From Pseudomonas sp. (lineage in GTDB: Bacteria; Pseudomonadota; Gammaproteobacteria; Pseudomonadales; Pseudomonadaceae), in the NCBI GenBank assembly GCA_003523465.1, contig DQAA01000460.1:1-5047 (forward strand): a DNA stretch of 5,047 nt. Reading direction: 5' to 3'. The notes beneath the pieces were generated by a model. That model was given only the letters and a program-made list of their open reading frames with translations. It was not told the DNA's origin and did not search any database. Both the position numbers and the translations under genes were made by a program. Numbering within the stretch: position 1 is the stretch's first letter; the number at the start of each line of letters is the position of its first letter. Below, one piece after another: positions 1 through 5,047 of the stretch.

Positions 1-542
1 AGCTGCATGCGCCAGCCGGGGCGGCGCTCGCCCATCAACCAGCGCCCGAGGCCGCGCCCGAAGCGGGACAGGGCGCCGGTAACGTAGGTCAGGCCGATGG
101 GCAGGCCGTTCACTTCTTCAACCGCAGCGTTGAGCATGCCCATGGCGAGGATAGCGGCCAGAAGGGCGAGGAGTTCGAGGTAATTGCCGCACAGGGCAGC
201 GCTGAGCAGTAGCAACGAGGTGAGGGCCAGCAGGGGCCAGGCGCGCTTGCGGCAGGAACGGGCAATTATCACGCCCAGGGCGTTGCCGAGGACGAAGGTG
301 AAGACCAGCAGCGCCAGGCGCAGCACCAGTTCGAAATGACCCTCGCTGACGGCGACCGCCAGGCGGGTGGTATTGCCGCTCATGAAGGAGACGAAATCGC
401 CGCTGGCGAGAAAGCCGATGGCGTCGGTCATGCCAGCCAGCACCGAGAGACCACCGACGAAAAACAGCCCGACCCGGCCGCGCAGTCGATACAGGCGCAG
501 GGCTTGGGGTTTGCGCAATCCGCCGGGATGTTCAGGGAGCAT
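1..542 (-). CDS. DUF1275 (YoaK-family) membrane protein, 3' end cut by the window
   Basis: Reading the minus strand from the ATG at 542 gives 180 residues with no stop before the window edge, so the C-terminus is missing. Full-length family members run to roughly 220-230 residues. After a short basic N-terminus, hydrophobic segments lie at about residues 25-46, 72-95 and 102-140, so this is an inner-membrane protein. Family-like motifs are GMTDAIGF (residues 37-44), FMSGNTT (53-59) and GLTYVTGAL (150-158), which together match the DUF1275/YoaK family. The molecular role of that family is not established, and I assign none. The start lies 7 bp after the stop of the small gene upstream, with only a weak AGG as ribosome site, so translation is probably coupled and the two genes co-transcribed. 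The family call is fairly secure. The exact start could be a few codons off. Confidence 0.85.
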   Translation of the reverse strand, partial: MLPEHPGGLRKPQALRLYRLRGRVGLFFVGGLSVLAGMTDAIGFLASGDFVSFMSGNTTRLAVAVSEGHFELVLRLALLVFTFVLGNALGVIIARSCRKRAWPLLALTSLLLLSAALCGNYLELLALLAAILAMGMLNAAVEEVNGLPIGLTYVTGALSRFGRGLGRWLMGERRPGWRMQ

Positions 543-549
543 GGCGAGC

Positions 550-765
550 CTAGCGTGGGTCGATGCTGCTGGCTACTGCGCGCAGATCGTTGATGGCGTC
601 GGTCAGGCCGCTGACCCGTTCGTTCACTTCGACCGCGTCGTCGGCATGCACCGAGTTCTGCAAGTACACGGCGTGCCCGGCCAGGCCGCGGGCAAGCCGC
701 TCCATGCCGTCGGCAGTGTCTTCCAGGTCGTCGTGGATGCGTTTCATGCGTTTGTTGATGACCAA
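550..765 (-). CDS. Small helical protein of unknown function
   Basis: This is a 71-residue ORF immediately upstream of, and co-directional with, the DUF1275 gene. The chosen start is TTG at 765, because a GAGGA ribosome site lies about 7 nt upstream. The first internal ATG (747, giving 65 residues) has no visible ribosome site. The protein has no signal peptide or membrane segment. It is charged and predicted almost wholly alpha-helical, with spaced hydrophobic residues (for example LEDTADGMERLARGL and VSGLTDAINDLRAV) that suit an amphipathic helix or a short coiled coil. I do not recognise the family. The neighbour suggests a shared transcript with the membrane protein but says nothing firm about function. 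The plus-strand ORFs covering the same bases look like shadows of this gene. Confidence 0.7.
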   Translation of the reverse strand: MVINKRMKRIHDDLEDTADGMERLARGLAGHAVYLQNSVHADDAVEVNERVSGLTDAINDLRAVASSIDPR

Positions 766-1020
766 TCCCTTTTCCTCAACCGCTTGTCTGTCGATACCGC
801 GAGGCGCGCGAACTATAGCAATATCGCCGGCATTCCCGCAGGCGTCGCCCCGGCAATCGCGCTATACCTTGATTCAGCGCAATGGTTGTGGGGCAAATCT
901 ATGTTCCGCGTCGGATTATGCCCTCAAGCAGATGAACTTTGGTGTAGGAAGAAGCGTCAATTCCCGTCGTCCTCAGCGTATCCTGTAGCTACACTCCAAC
1001 AATAGTCAGCGGACCCCGAA
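766..1020. promoter_or_regulatory. Divergent intergenic region between the small-protein/DUF1275 unit and the kinase/KaiC-like unit
   Basis: This 255-bp stretch has no convincing gene and must carry promoters for both directions. On the plus strand a CTACACT element (989-995) is a plausible -10. On the minus strand a TATAGT hexamer (plus positions 812-817, preceded by GC) is a possible -10 for the small gene, but no good -35 lies 16-18 bp upstream. A second plus-strand CTATACCTT (862-870) resembles a -10 but lies about 150 bp before the kinase gene. None of these assignments is certain. Confidence 0.4.
984..995 (+). promoter_or_regulatory. Candidate RpoS-type -10 overlapping a 10-bp palindrome, for the kinase operon
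   Basis: CTACACT at 989-995 matches the CTAYRCT pattern usual for sigma-S -10 elements in Pseudomonas, and no recognisable -35 lies at the right distance. It overlaps the perfect palindrome TGTAGCTACA (984-993), which could be an operator half-hidden in the promoter or chance. Transcription would start near 1001-1003, leaving a leader of about 20 nt before the ATG at 1021. This is motif matching by eye only. Confidence 0.35.
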
Positions 1021-2193
1021 ATGGATCCTTCCGAACGCGTGGACCAGCATGGCATGAACGCCAGCCTGTACGAGCAGCTCGTGCAGACCGTGGTGGACTA
1101 CGCCATCTACATGATCGACCTCAATGGCCACATCGTTTCCTGGAACGCCGGTGCCGAGCGCATCAAAGGGTATCGGGCCGAGGAAGTCATCGGTCGGCAT
1201 TTCTCGCTGTTTTTCTCCCCGCAGGATTGCACTGACGGTCGCCCCGGTTTTCTGCTCGAACAGGCCCTGAGCAAGGGGCGCGCCCAGGATGAAGGCTGGC
1301 GCGTGCGCAAGGACGGGACGCGGTTCTGGGCACTGGTCGCCCTCGATGTGGTGCGCTCCCGCGAGGGTGAGGTGATCGGCCTGGCCAAGATCACCCGGGA
1401 CATCACCGACCGCCGCGAGGCGGCGCTGCAACTCGATGCAATGCGCGCCCAGCTGTTCCAGTCGCAGAAGCTCGAAGCCCTCGGCCAGTTGACCGGCGGC
1501 ATGGCCCACGACTTCAACAACCTGCTGACCATCATCCTCAATTCGGCCAAGCTGGCGATCAACAGCAGCGACCCGCAACGCACCCGGCGCCTGCTCGAAC
1601 ATGTGCTCGACGCCGGTCAGCGCGGCAGCCAGATGACCCAGCAACTACTAAGCTTCGCCCGGCGCAAGGAACTCAACGTGGTGCGGGTGGACCTGGCCGA
1701 GGTGATCGAGTCCATCCATGCCTTGCTGTACCAGGCGCTGCCCAAGAACATCGAATTGCATGTGCTGTGCGACGACGACCTGGCGCCGGTGGAAGTGGAC
1801 GCGGGACAGTTGCAGATGGTCCTGCTCAACCTGGTGCTCAATGCCCGCGATGCCATGGAAGCGGGCGGCGAAATCCGCATCCGCGCGGGTAACCGCCAAC
1901 TGCTCGGTGAGCGTGAGGGGCTGGTGGGAGAGTTCGCCCTGATCAGCGTCAGCGACACCGGCAAGGGGATCGACGCCGAAGTGCTTCAGCGGATCTTCGA
2001 GCCGTTCTTTACTACCAAGGGATTCGGCAAGGGCACCGGTCTGGGCCTGAGTCAGGTCTACGGGTTCGCCAAGCAGAGCAATGGCGCCATCTGGGTCGAC
2101 AGCGAGCCGGGGCAGGGCACGTGCATGACCCTGTGCATTCCGGTCGTGAGCAATGGGGAGGGTGAAGTACCGTGGAACAACTCCAGCGTCTAG
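1021..2193 (+). CDS. Cytosolic PAS-domain sensor histidine kinase
   Basis: The 390-residue protein has no signal peptide or membrane segment, so it senses a cytosolic cue. A PAS domain spans about residues 16-130 and ends in the usual linker (KITRDITDRREA, 123-134). It has no LOV-type flavin-binding motif, so the ligand is unknown. The dimerisation/phosphoacceptor helix follows, with H-box GGMAHDFNNLL (159-169) and the phosphorylated residue H163. The ATP-binding domain shows the N-box around N274, the G1 box DTGKG (312-316), the F-box FEPFFTTK (326-333) and the G2 box GKGTGLGLS (336-344), so the kinase looks intact. The family often carries a fused receiver. Here the receiver is a separate gene two positions downstream (3633-4001), its likely phosphotransfer partner. 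ATG 1021 is used although its ribosome site is weak (GCGGA). M12 at 1054 is an alternative. The last 22 bp overlap the KaiC-like gene. Confidence 0.9.
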   Translation: MDPSERVDQHGMNASLYEQLVQTVVDYAIYMIDLNGHIVSWNAGAERIKGYRAEEVIGRHFSLFFSPQDCTDGRPGFLLEQALSKGRAQDEGWRVRKDGTRFWALVALDVVRSREGEVIGLAKITRDITDRREAALQLDAMRAQLFQSQKLEALGQLTGGMAHDFNNLLTIILNSAKLAINSSDPQRTRRLLEHVLDAGQRGSQMTQQLLSFARRKELNVVRVDLAEVIESIHALLYQALPKNIELHVLCDDDLAPVEVDAGQLQMVLLNLVLNARDAMEAGGEIRIRAGNRQLLGEREGLVGEFALISVSDTGKGIDAEVLQRIFEPFFTTKGFGKGTGLGLSQVYGFAKQSNGAIWVDSEPGQGTCMTLCIPVVSNGEGEVPWNNSSV

Positions 2194-3614
2194 TGACGGG
2201 GATACCGGGGCTCGACGAGCTGCTCAAGGGCGGCCTGGTCGCGGGCTCCGCCTACATCGTCCAGGGCCGTCCCGGCTCGGGCAAGACGGTGCTGGCCAAT
2301 CAGCTTGCCTTCAATCACGTCGAGCGCGGCGGCCGGGTGCTGGTGGCGACCTTGCTCAGCGAGTCCCATGAGCGGCTGTTCCAGTACCTTTCCACCCTGT
2401 CGTTCTACGACCCGGCGAAGATCGGCGACCAGATCCAGTTCCTCAGTGCCTTCGACAGCCTCGAACAGGAGGGCCTGGAAGCGGTGGTGCGTCTGCTGCG
2501 CAGCGAAATCGCCCGCCAGGGGGCGTCGCTGTTGATCGTCGATGGCCTGCTCAATGCCCGCTCGCGGGCCGAAACCGTGCTCGACACCAAGAAGTTCATC
2601 TCCGAACTGCAGGCCCATGCCGCCTTCGCCGGCTGCACCCTGGTGCTGCTGACCAGTGTCCATCTGGAAGAAGACTGCCCCGAGCACACCATGGTCGATG
2701 GGGTGATCGAGCTGGGCGAGGACCTGCACGGCGCCCGCGCGGTACGCCGGATCCAGCTGCGCAAGACGCGCGGCAGCGCAGCGCTGTCGGGGCTGCACGA
2801 ATGTGAAATCACCAGCGATGGCTTGCAGGTCTACCCGCGTCTTGAAGCGCTGTACGGACATCCGTCCGGGCCCGGCAGCGAGACCTGCGCGCAGGTCGCC
2901 AGCGGCGTGCCTTGCCTGGACGAACTGCTCCACGGTGGCCTGGCGGAAGGTTCGGTGACCCTGGTAATGGGGCCCTCCGGCAGTGGCAAGACTTCCCTCG
3001 GCTTGAGTTTTCTTGGCGCCGCTACGCCCCAGGCACCGGGGCTGCATTTCGGCTTCTATGAGTCGGCGGGTCGCCTGCGCATGAAAGCCGCCAGCCTGGG
3101 CGTGGACTTTGCGGCCCTGGAGCGGGACGGGGCCTTGCATATTGCCTGGCAGCCGACCACCGAAGGCTTGCTCGATGACGTTGGCGCGCGCCTGTTGCGC
3201 CAGGTCGGCGAGCATGGGATCAAGCGCGTGGTGATCGACAACCTGGGCGCCTTCACCCGCCTGGCGATTCGTCCGGAACGGCTCAACGAATTCTTTCGCG
3301 CCTTGATGGGCGAGCTGCGTGCCCGCGATGTGACGGTATTGGCAACCTGGGAGATGCGCGATCTGTTCGGTTCGGAGATCATCGCGCCGGCACCGGAGCT
3401 GTCGAGCATCGTCGACAACCTGCTGCTGATGCGCTTCGTCGAGCTGAACTCGCAGCTCAAGCGGGTGCTGTCGATTCTCAAGGTGCGGGATAGCCGTTAT
3501 GACCCGGCGCTGCTGGAGGTGTGTTTCGGCCTGAAGGGGATGGAATTGCACAAGGCATTCAACGAGGCCGCCGCGGTATTGTCCGGTACGGCGCAACCAC
3601 TGGAGCGGTCCTGA
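2172..3614 (+). CDS. Double-domain KaiC-like RecA-superfamily ATPase
   Basis: The 480-residue protein contains two tandem KaiC-type P-loop domains, close to the length of cyanobacterial KaiC (about 520). Domain 1 has entry motif GIPGLDELLKGGL (10-22), Walker A GRPGSGKT (32-39) and Walker B LLIVD ending at D124. Domain 2 has GVPCLDELLHGGL, Walker A GPSGSGKT (267-274) and Walker B VVID ending at D356, then the KaiC-like ILKVRDSRYDP stretch. The first Glu of the catalytic pair is replaced in each domain (S63-E64; Y296-E297), while S411-S412 fall where KaiC has its phosphosites S431/T432. KaiC proteins form hexameric ATPases, and by homology this one may too. It starts at GTG 2172, 10 nt after GGGAGG, inside the kinase gene, which implies translational coupling. 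No kaiA or kaiB is nearby, so a clock function should not be assumed. A role as partner of the flanking kinase and receiver is inference. Confidence 0.88.
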   Translation: MEQLQRLVTGIPGLDELLKGGLVAGSAYIVQGRPGSGKTVLANQLAFNHVERGGRVLVATLLSESHERLFQYLSTLSFYDPAKIGDQIQFLSAFDSLEQEGLEAVVRLLRSEIARQGASLLIVDGLLNARSRAETVLDTKKFISELQAHAAFAGCTLVLLTSVHLEEDCPEHTMVDGVIELGEDLHGARAVRRIQLRKTRGSAALSGLHECEITSDGLQVYPRLEALYGHPSGPGSETCAQVASGVPCLDELLHGGLAEGSVTLVMGPSGSGKTSLGLSFLGAATPQAPGLHFGFYESAGRLRMKAASLGVDFAALERDGALHIAWQPTTEGLLDDVGARLLRQVGEHGIKRVVIDNLGAFTRLAIRPERLNEFFRALMGELRARDVTVLATWEMRDLFGSEIIAPAPELSSIVDNLLLMRFVELNSQLKRVLSILKVRDSRYDPALLEVCFGLKGMELHKAFNEAAAVLSGTAQPLERS

Positions 3615-3628
3615 TGGCCGCGGTCTGA
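3614..3628 (+). other. Four-codon mini-cistron between the KaiC-like and receiver genes
   Basis: The stop of the KaiC-like gene overlaps an ATG in TGATG (3612-3616). That ATG opens Met-Ala-Ala-Val and stops at TGA 3626-3628, four bases before the receiver ATG at 3633. The receiver has no clear ribosome site of its own, so ribosomes that terminate and re-initiate through this mini-cistron could supply its translation. No product function is implied, and it may be accidental. Confidence 0.3.
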
Positions 3629-3632
3629 CGAT

Positions 3633-4001
3633 ATGAGCACAGTCCTGGTAGTCGACGACGAGTACGTGATCTCGGACATCCTGGAGCTTGCCCTGGAAGA
3701 CGCGGGGTATCAGGTGGAGAAGGCCAGCAATGGCGCGCGAGCCCTGGAAATGCTGGAGAAAACACGGGTCGAGCTATTGATCACCGACTACATGATGCCG
3801 GTGATGAATGGCGAGGAACTCGCTCGCAATCTTCGCGCCGACCCTCAATTCAAGGCTCTGCCGATCATTCTCATGAGTGGCGCTCAGGCCAGTATCGGCC
3901 GGGAGAATCCCGGGCTGTTCGATGGGGTGCTGGATAAGCCTTTCGATACCGAAATGCTGATTGCCATGGTGGAGCGGCTGTTGCCGTCACCCGGGAGCTG
4001 A
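3633..4001 (+). CDS. Single-domain response regulator (CheY-like receiver)
   Basis: This 122-residue protein consists of one receiver domain and nothing else, with no DNA-binding or enzymatic output. All key residues are present: acidic pair D8/D9, phosphoacceptor D52 (in LLITDYMMPVMNG), the Ser switch residue S82 (ILMSGA) and K102 (LDKPF). It should therefore accept phosphate, most simply from H163 of the kinase two genes upstream. Output must come through protein-protein contact or by passing phosphate onward, and the KaiC-like protein encoded between the two is an obvious candidate partner. The start ATG lacks a strong Shine-Dalgarno sequence and sits 18 bp after the preceding stop, so coupling to upstream translation is likely. 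The receiver call is firm. Partner assignments are inferred from gene order. Confidence 0.92.
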   Translation: MSTVLVVDDEYVISDILELALEDAGYQVEKASNGARALEMLEKTRVELLITDYMMPVMNGEELARNLRADPQFKALPIILMSGAQASIGRENPGLFDGVLDKPFDTEMLIAMVERLLPSPGS

Positions 4002-4057
4002 ATCCCGACAGTGCGATCAGGGTGGTTTCGGCAAGTGACAGGCGCATCCGTGCGACT

Positions 4058-4085
4058 GCAATCATGCCAGCGGCTTAATGATTGC
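4058..4085 (+). terminator. Possible terminator hairpin of the kinase/KaiC-like/receiver unit
   Basis: GCAATCAT (4058-4065) and ATGATTGC (4078-4085) form a perfect 8-bp inverted repeat. The intervening GCC (4066-4068) and GGC (4072-4074) can extend the stem across a 3-base bulge. On the plus strand it is followed by CTTCTCCTTTTTC, a pyrimidine-rich tract but not an immediate T-run. It overlaps the last codons and the stop of the convergent csrA gene. On the minus strand no T-run follows, so termination there is less likely. Confidence 0.35.
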
Positions 4086-4272
4086 CTTCTCCTTTTTCCG
4101 GCGCCGGGCTGCCGGCCTGAATGCGTTTGTAGATCTCTTCACGGTGCACCTGGACATCTTTCGGTGCATCGATGCCAATCCTCACTTGCATCCCTTTGAC
4201 GCCGAGAATGGTGACCTTGATGTCATCGTCGATAACGATGCTTTCGCCGACTTTACGGGTGAGTATCAGCAT
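4075..4272 (-). CDS. csrA: CsrA/RsmA-family post-transcriptional regulator
   Basis: The 65-residue protein is the full CsrA length. It begins [12 protein letters not shown], carries the central [18 protein letters not shown] segment and ends in a short polar tail. L4, R6 and R44 (in VHREE), residues known to contact RNA in this family, are present. CsrA/Rsm dimers bind GGA motifs in mRNA leaders and usually block ribosome access. In pseudomonads they sit downstream of the Gac system and are titrated by small RNAs. Pseudomonas genomes carry several paralogues (RsmA, RsmE, RsmI). From memory the [16 protein letters not shown] segment is closest to RsmI rather than RsmA or RsmE, which I could not verify. 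The ATG at 4272 is preceded by AGGAG at 6-nt spacing. Its gene converges on the KaiC-like unit. Confidence 0.95.
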   Translation of the reverse strand: MLILTRKVGESIVIDDDIKVTILGVKGMQVRIGIDAPKDVQVHREEIYKRIQAGSPAPEKGEGNH

Positions 4273-4278
4273 GTACTT

Positions 4279-4284
4279 CTCCTT
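4279..4284 (-). promoter_or_regulatory. csrA Shine-Dalgarno overlapping a CsrA-type AAGGA motif
   Basis: On the minus strand AAGGAG lies six bases before the csrA ATG. It is a strong ribosome site and also fits the ANGGA core recognised by CsrA/Rsm proteins, so self-repression is plausible. Two further ANGGA matches (AGGGA at 4344-4348 and 4352-4356, minus strand) lie upstream and would join the leader if transcription starts above 4356. Confidence 0.5.
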
Positions 4285-4334
4285 GATAACTTGAAATGCC
4301 TCGCGGGTAGAACCCCACTGAGGATGGGGACGCC

Positions 4335-4346
4335 GGAAGCGCTTCC
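4335..4346. repeat. 12-bp perfect palindrome in the csrA leader region
   Basis: GGAAGCGCTTCC is a perfect palindrome 63 bp upstream of the csrA start. It could be an operator or a short hairpin in the leader RNA. It lies beside two AGGGA motifs and a CCCCA/TGGGG inverted repeat (4313-4329). Function is unassigned. Confidence 0.45.
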
Positions 4347-4392
4347 CTCTTTCCCTTCATTAAAGACGCATTCGTTGAAAATTAATTCCCCG

Positions 4393-4407
4393 AGCAAAAT
4401 ATTTGCT
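4393..4407. repeat. 15-bp AT-rich palindrome upstream of csrA
   Basis: AGCAAA (4393-4398) and TTTGCT (4402-4407) are perfect inverted arms around ATA. The size and symmetry suit a dimeric repressor or activator site, about 120 bp upstream of the csrA ATG where a promoter could lie. I match it to no known regulator. Confidence 0.45.
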
Positions 4408-4506
4408 GATGCCTTTTTCTGGAATGGGAGTTGCGGGCAGGTGGGAATTTCGCCTTGCGAGATGTGCCACCCCGCAAGCATAGGGGGCTTGAACGCATAT
4501 GGGAAA

Positions 4507-4527
4507 TTTCTCTTGTGAAAAGAGAAA
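4507..4527. repeat. 8-bp inverted repeat with 5-nt loop between modC and csrA
   Basis: TTTCTCTT (4507-4514) and AAGAGAAA (4520-4527) are perfect arms separated by GTGAA. On the minus strand, the direction of modC, the hairpin is followed by TTTCCC, so it might act as a weak terminator about 110 bp past the modC stop. The stem is AT-rich and the T-run short, so a protein-binding site is equally possible. Confidence 0.4.
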
Positions 4528-4633
4528 CTTTCGCTAGTTAACGTTCTTTTTGTGTGGTTTTAACCAAATCGGTCAAATGAGTTTCATTCCCGATAGCGCG
4601 ATGAACAGGCTCAACGCGCAACTTCGACAATGC

Positions 4634-5047
4634 TCAGGCGCTGTGACCGAGCAGCGCCACGCCTTTGATCTGCGCCCACAGCTGCTGGCCCGGATGCAGG
4701 TCGAGCTGATCGCTGGAGTAACGCGTGACCCGGGCCAGCAAGGGGTGTCCGGCAGCGTCCAGGCTGACCAGCACTTGCGCCGGGTTGCCTTGCTCGCTCA
4801 GGGCGCGCAGGGTCACCGGCAGGCGATTGATGATGCTTGAACGGCTGTCCTCGGCCAGGCTCAGGCTGATGTCCCGGGCCTGGATCTTTATGCGCAGGGC
4901 CGAGCCTGGCGGTAGCGGCGCATGGGGGATGCGCAGGCGCAGGTCGCTGCCTGGCAGATGCAGGTCGAGGAGCTGGTAGGTTGTGTCGTAGTCGCCGGTG
5001 CGCCCTTCGATGATCACGCCGGCTTCTTCGTCCTGGGCCAGGGGCAG
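4634..5047 (-). CDS. modC: Molybdate ABC transporter ATPase ModC, C-terminal part only
   Basis: Minus-strand reading is open from the window edge (5047) to TGA at 4634-4636, giving the last 137 residues. The GTG at 5017 is internal, since the frame continues upstream as [15 protein letters not shown]. The ATP-binding cassette lies outside the window. What remains is the ModC regulatory tail: a linker with [19 protein letters not shown] and [13 protein letters not shown], then a Mop/TOBE-type domain ([20 protein letters not shown], then [17 protein letters not shown]) that binds molybdate or tungstate in this family. ModC powers the inner-membrane ModB channel fed by periplasmic ModA, supplying molybdenum for molybdopterin enzymes. 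modA and modB would be expected further right, outside the window. The tail looks intact. Confidence 0.9.
   Translation of the reverse strand: MPLAQDEEAGVIIEGRTGDYDTTYQLLDLHLPGSDLRLRIPHAPLPPGSALRIKIQARDISLSLAEDSRSSIINRLPVTLRALSEQGNPAQVLVSLDAAGHPLLARVTRYSSDQLDLHPGQQLWAQIKGVALLGHSA

Larger units (their letters stand above)
4273..4633. other. Gene-free region between modC and csrA
   Basis: This 361-bp region should hold the modC terminator and the csrA promoter (both on the minus strand). It is clearly more AT-rich than its neighbours, especially 4370-4410 and 4500-4590. The ORFs crossing it lack ribosome sites or known motifs, and I reject them. I could not fix a -35/-10 pair for csrA; TTTAAT on the minus strand about 90 bp upstream of the ATG is one weak -10 option. 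Several short palindromes occur, the clearest listed separately. Minor ones are CTTGCG/CGCAAG (4454-4459/4473-4478), TGGTT/AACCA (4555-4566) and AATGA/TCATT (4576-4588). No clear rho-independent terminator for modC was found. Confidence 0.6.

Noticed and set aside
869..882. TTGATTCAGCGCAA, resembling an Anr/FNR box
   Set aside because: The first half matches TTGAT fully, but the second half matches ATCAA at only three of five positions. The site is also not centred near -41 of either candidate promoter.
367..1005. Plus-strand 212-codon ORF running through the intergenic region up to the kinase gene
   Set aside because: It is antisense to the DUF1275 and small-protein genes, lacks any recognisable domain, and has a composition typical of a shadow frame.
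1006..1644. Minus-strand ORF opposite the histidine kinase
   Set aside because: The plus strand encodes PAS and H-box motifs. The antisense frame shows no domain and no ribosome site that stands out.
2190..3596. Long minus-strand ORF of 468 codons opposite the KaiC-like gene
   Set aside because: Its translation has no recognisable domain and is rich in Gln, His, Ala and Arg, as expected for the complement of a high-GC gene. The plus strand encodes a clear KaiC-like protein.
1021..4001. Complete circadian clock operon
   Set aside because: Only a KaiC-like protein is present. No KaiA or KaiB is encoded in the window, and the catalytic Glu pairs differ from clock KaiC.
4456..4469. TGGCAC on the minus strand as part of a sigma-54 promoter for csrA
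   Set aside because: The GC that follows the GG is 8 bases away rather than the required 10, so the -24/-12 geometry fails.
4266..4481. Minus-strand 71-codon ORF overlapping the csrA start
   Set aside because: It has no known motif, lies in the AT-rich regulatory region and overlaps the csrA ribosome site. It is more likely non-coding leader sequence.
4441..4633. Possible RsmX/Y/Z-type small RNA beside csrA
   Set aside because: There is no GacA upstream element of the TGTAAG-N6-CTTACA type, no series of GGA hairpins and no convincing terminator.
4550..4840. Plus-strand 96-codon ORF opposite the end of modC
   Set aside because: The opposite strand gives a clear ModC Mop-domain tail, and this frame shows no domain.

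Overview
The window looks like a chromosomal segment of a fluorescent-group Pseudomonas or a close relative. Four things point there: high-GC coding sequence with Pseudomonas-like codon use, a ModC C-terminus, a CsrA/RsmA protein of the pseudomonad type, and a YoaK/DUF1275 protein. This placement is inference from gene content. I see no rRNA, tRNA, insertion sequence, CRISPR array or phage gene.

Layout. On the minus strand at the left edge are a 3'-truncated DUF1275 membrane protein gene (542 down to the window start) and, 7 bp upstream of it, a small helical protein of unknown function (765-550). An intergenic stretch of about 255 bp then separates two divergent units. On the plus strand is a compact three-gene unit: a cytosolic PAS sensor histidine kinase (1021-2193), a double-domain KaiC-like RecA-fold ATPase (2172-3614, overlapping the kinase gene by 22 bp), and a stand-alone CheY-like receiver (3633-4001). 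A four-codon mini-cistron sits between the last two. Convergent to this unit, 73 bp away, is a csrA/rsm-family gene (4272-4075). A 361-bp gene-free region, locally AT-rich and full of short palindromes, follows. The window ends inside modC (minus strand, 3' part only), the ATPase of the molybdate ABC importer.

The most interesting part is the kinase - KaiC-like - receiver unit. No kaiA or kaiB is present, so this is not a cyanobacterial-type clock. Kinase, ATPase and receiver appear to be translationally linked, which suggests one signalling pathway: PAS input, phosphotransfer to the receiver, and a KaiC-like protein as partner or modulator. The KaiC-like protein keeps both Walker motifs. It has a Ser-Ser pair (S411/S412) where cyanobacterial KaiC has its S431/T432 phosphosites, but the first residue of the catalytic Glu pair is replaced in both domains. 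The output is unknown because the receiver has no effector domain.
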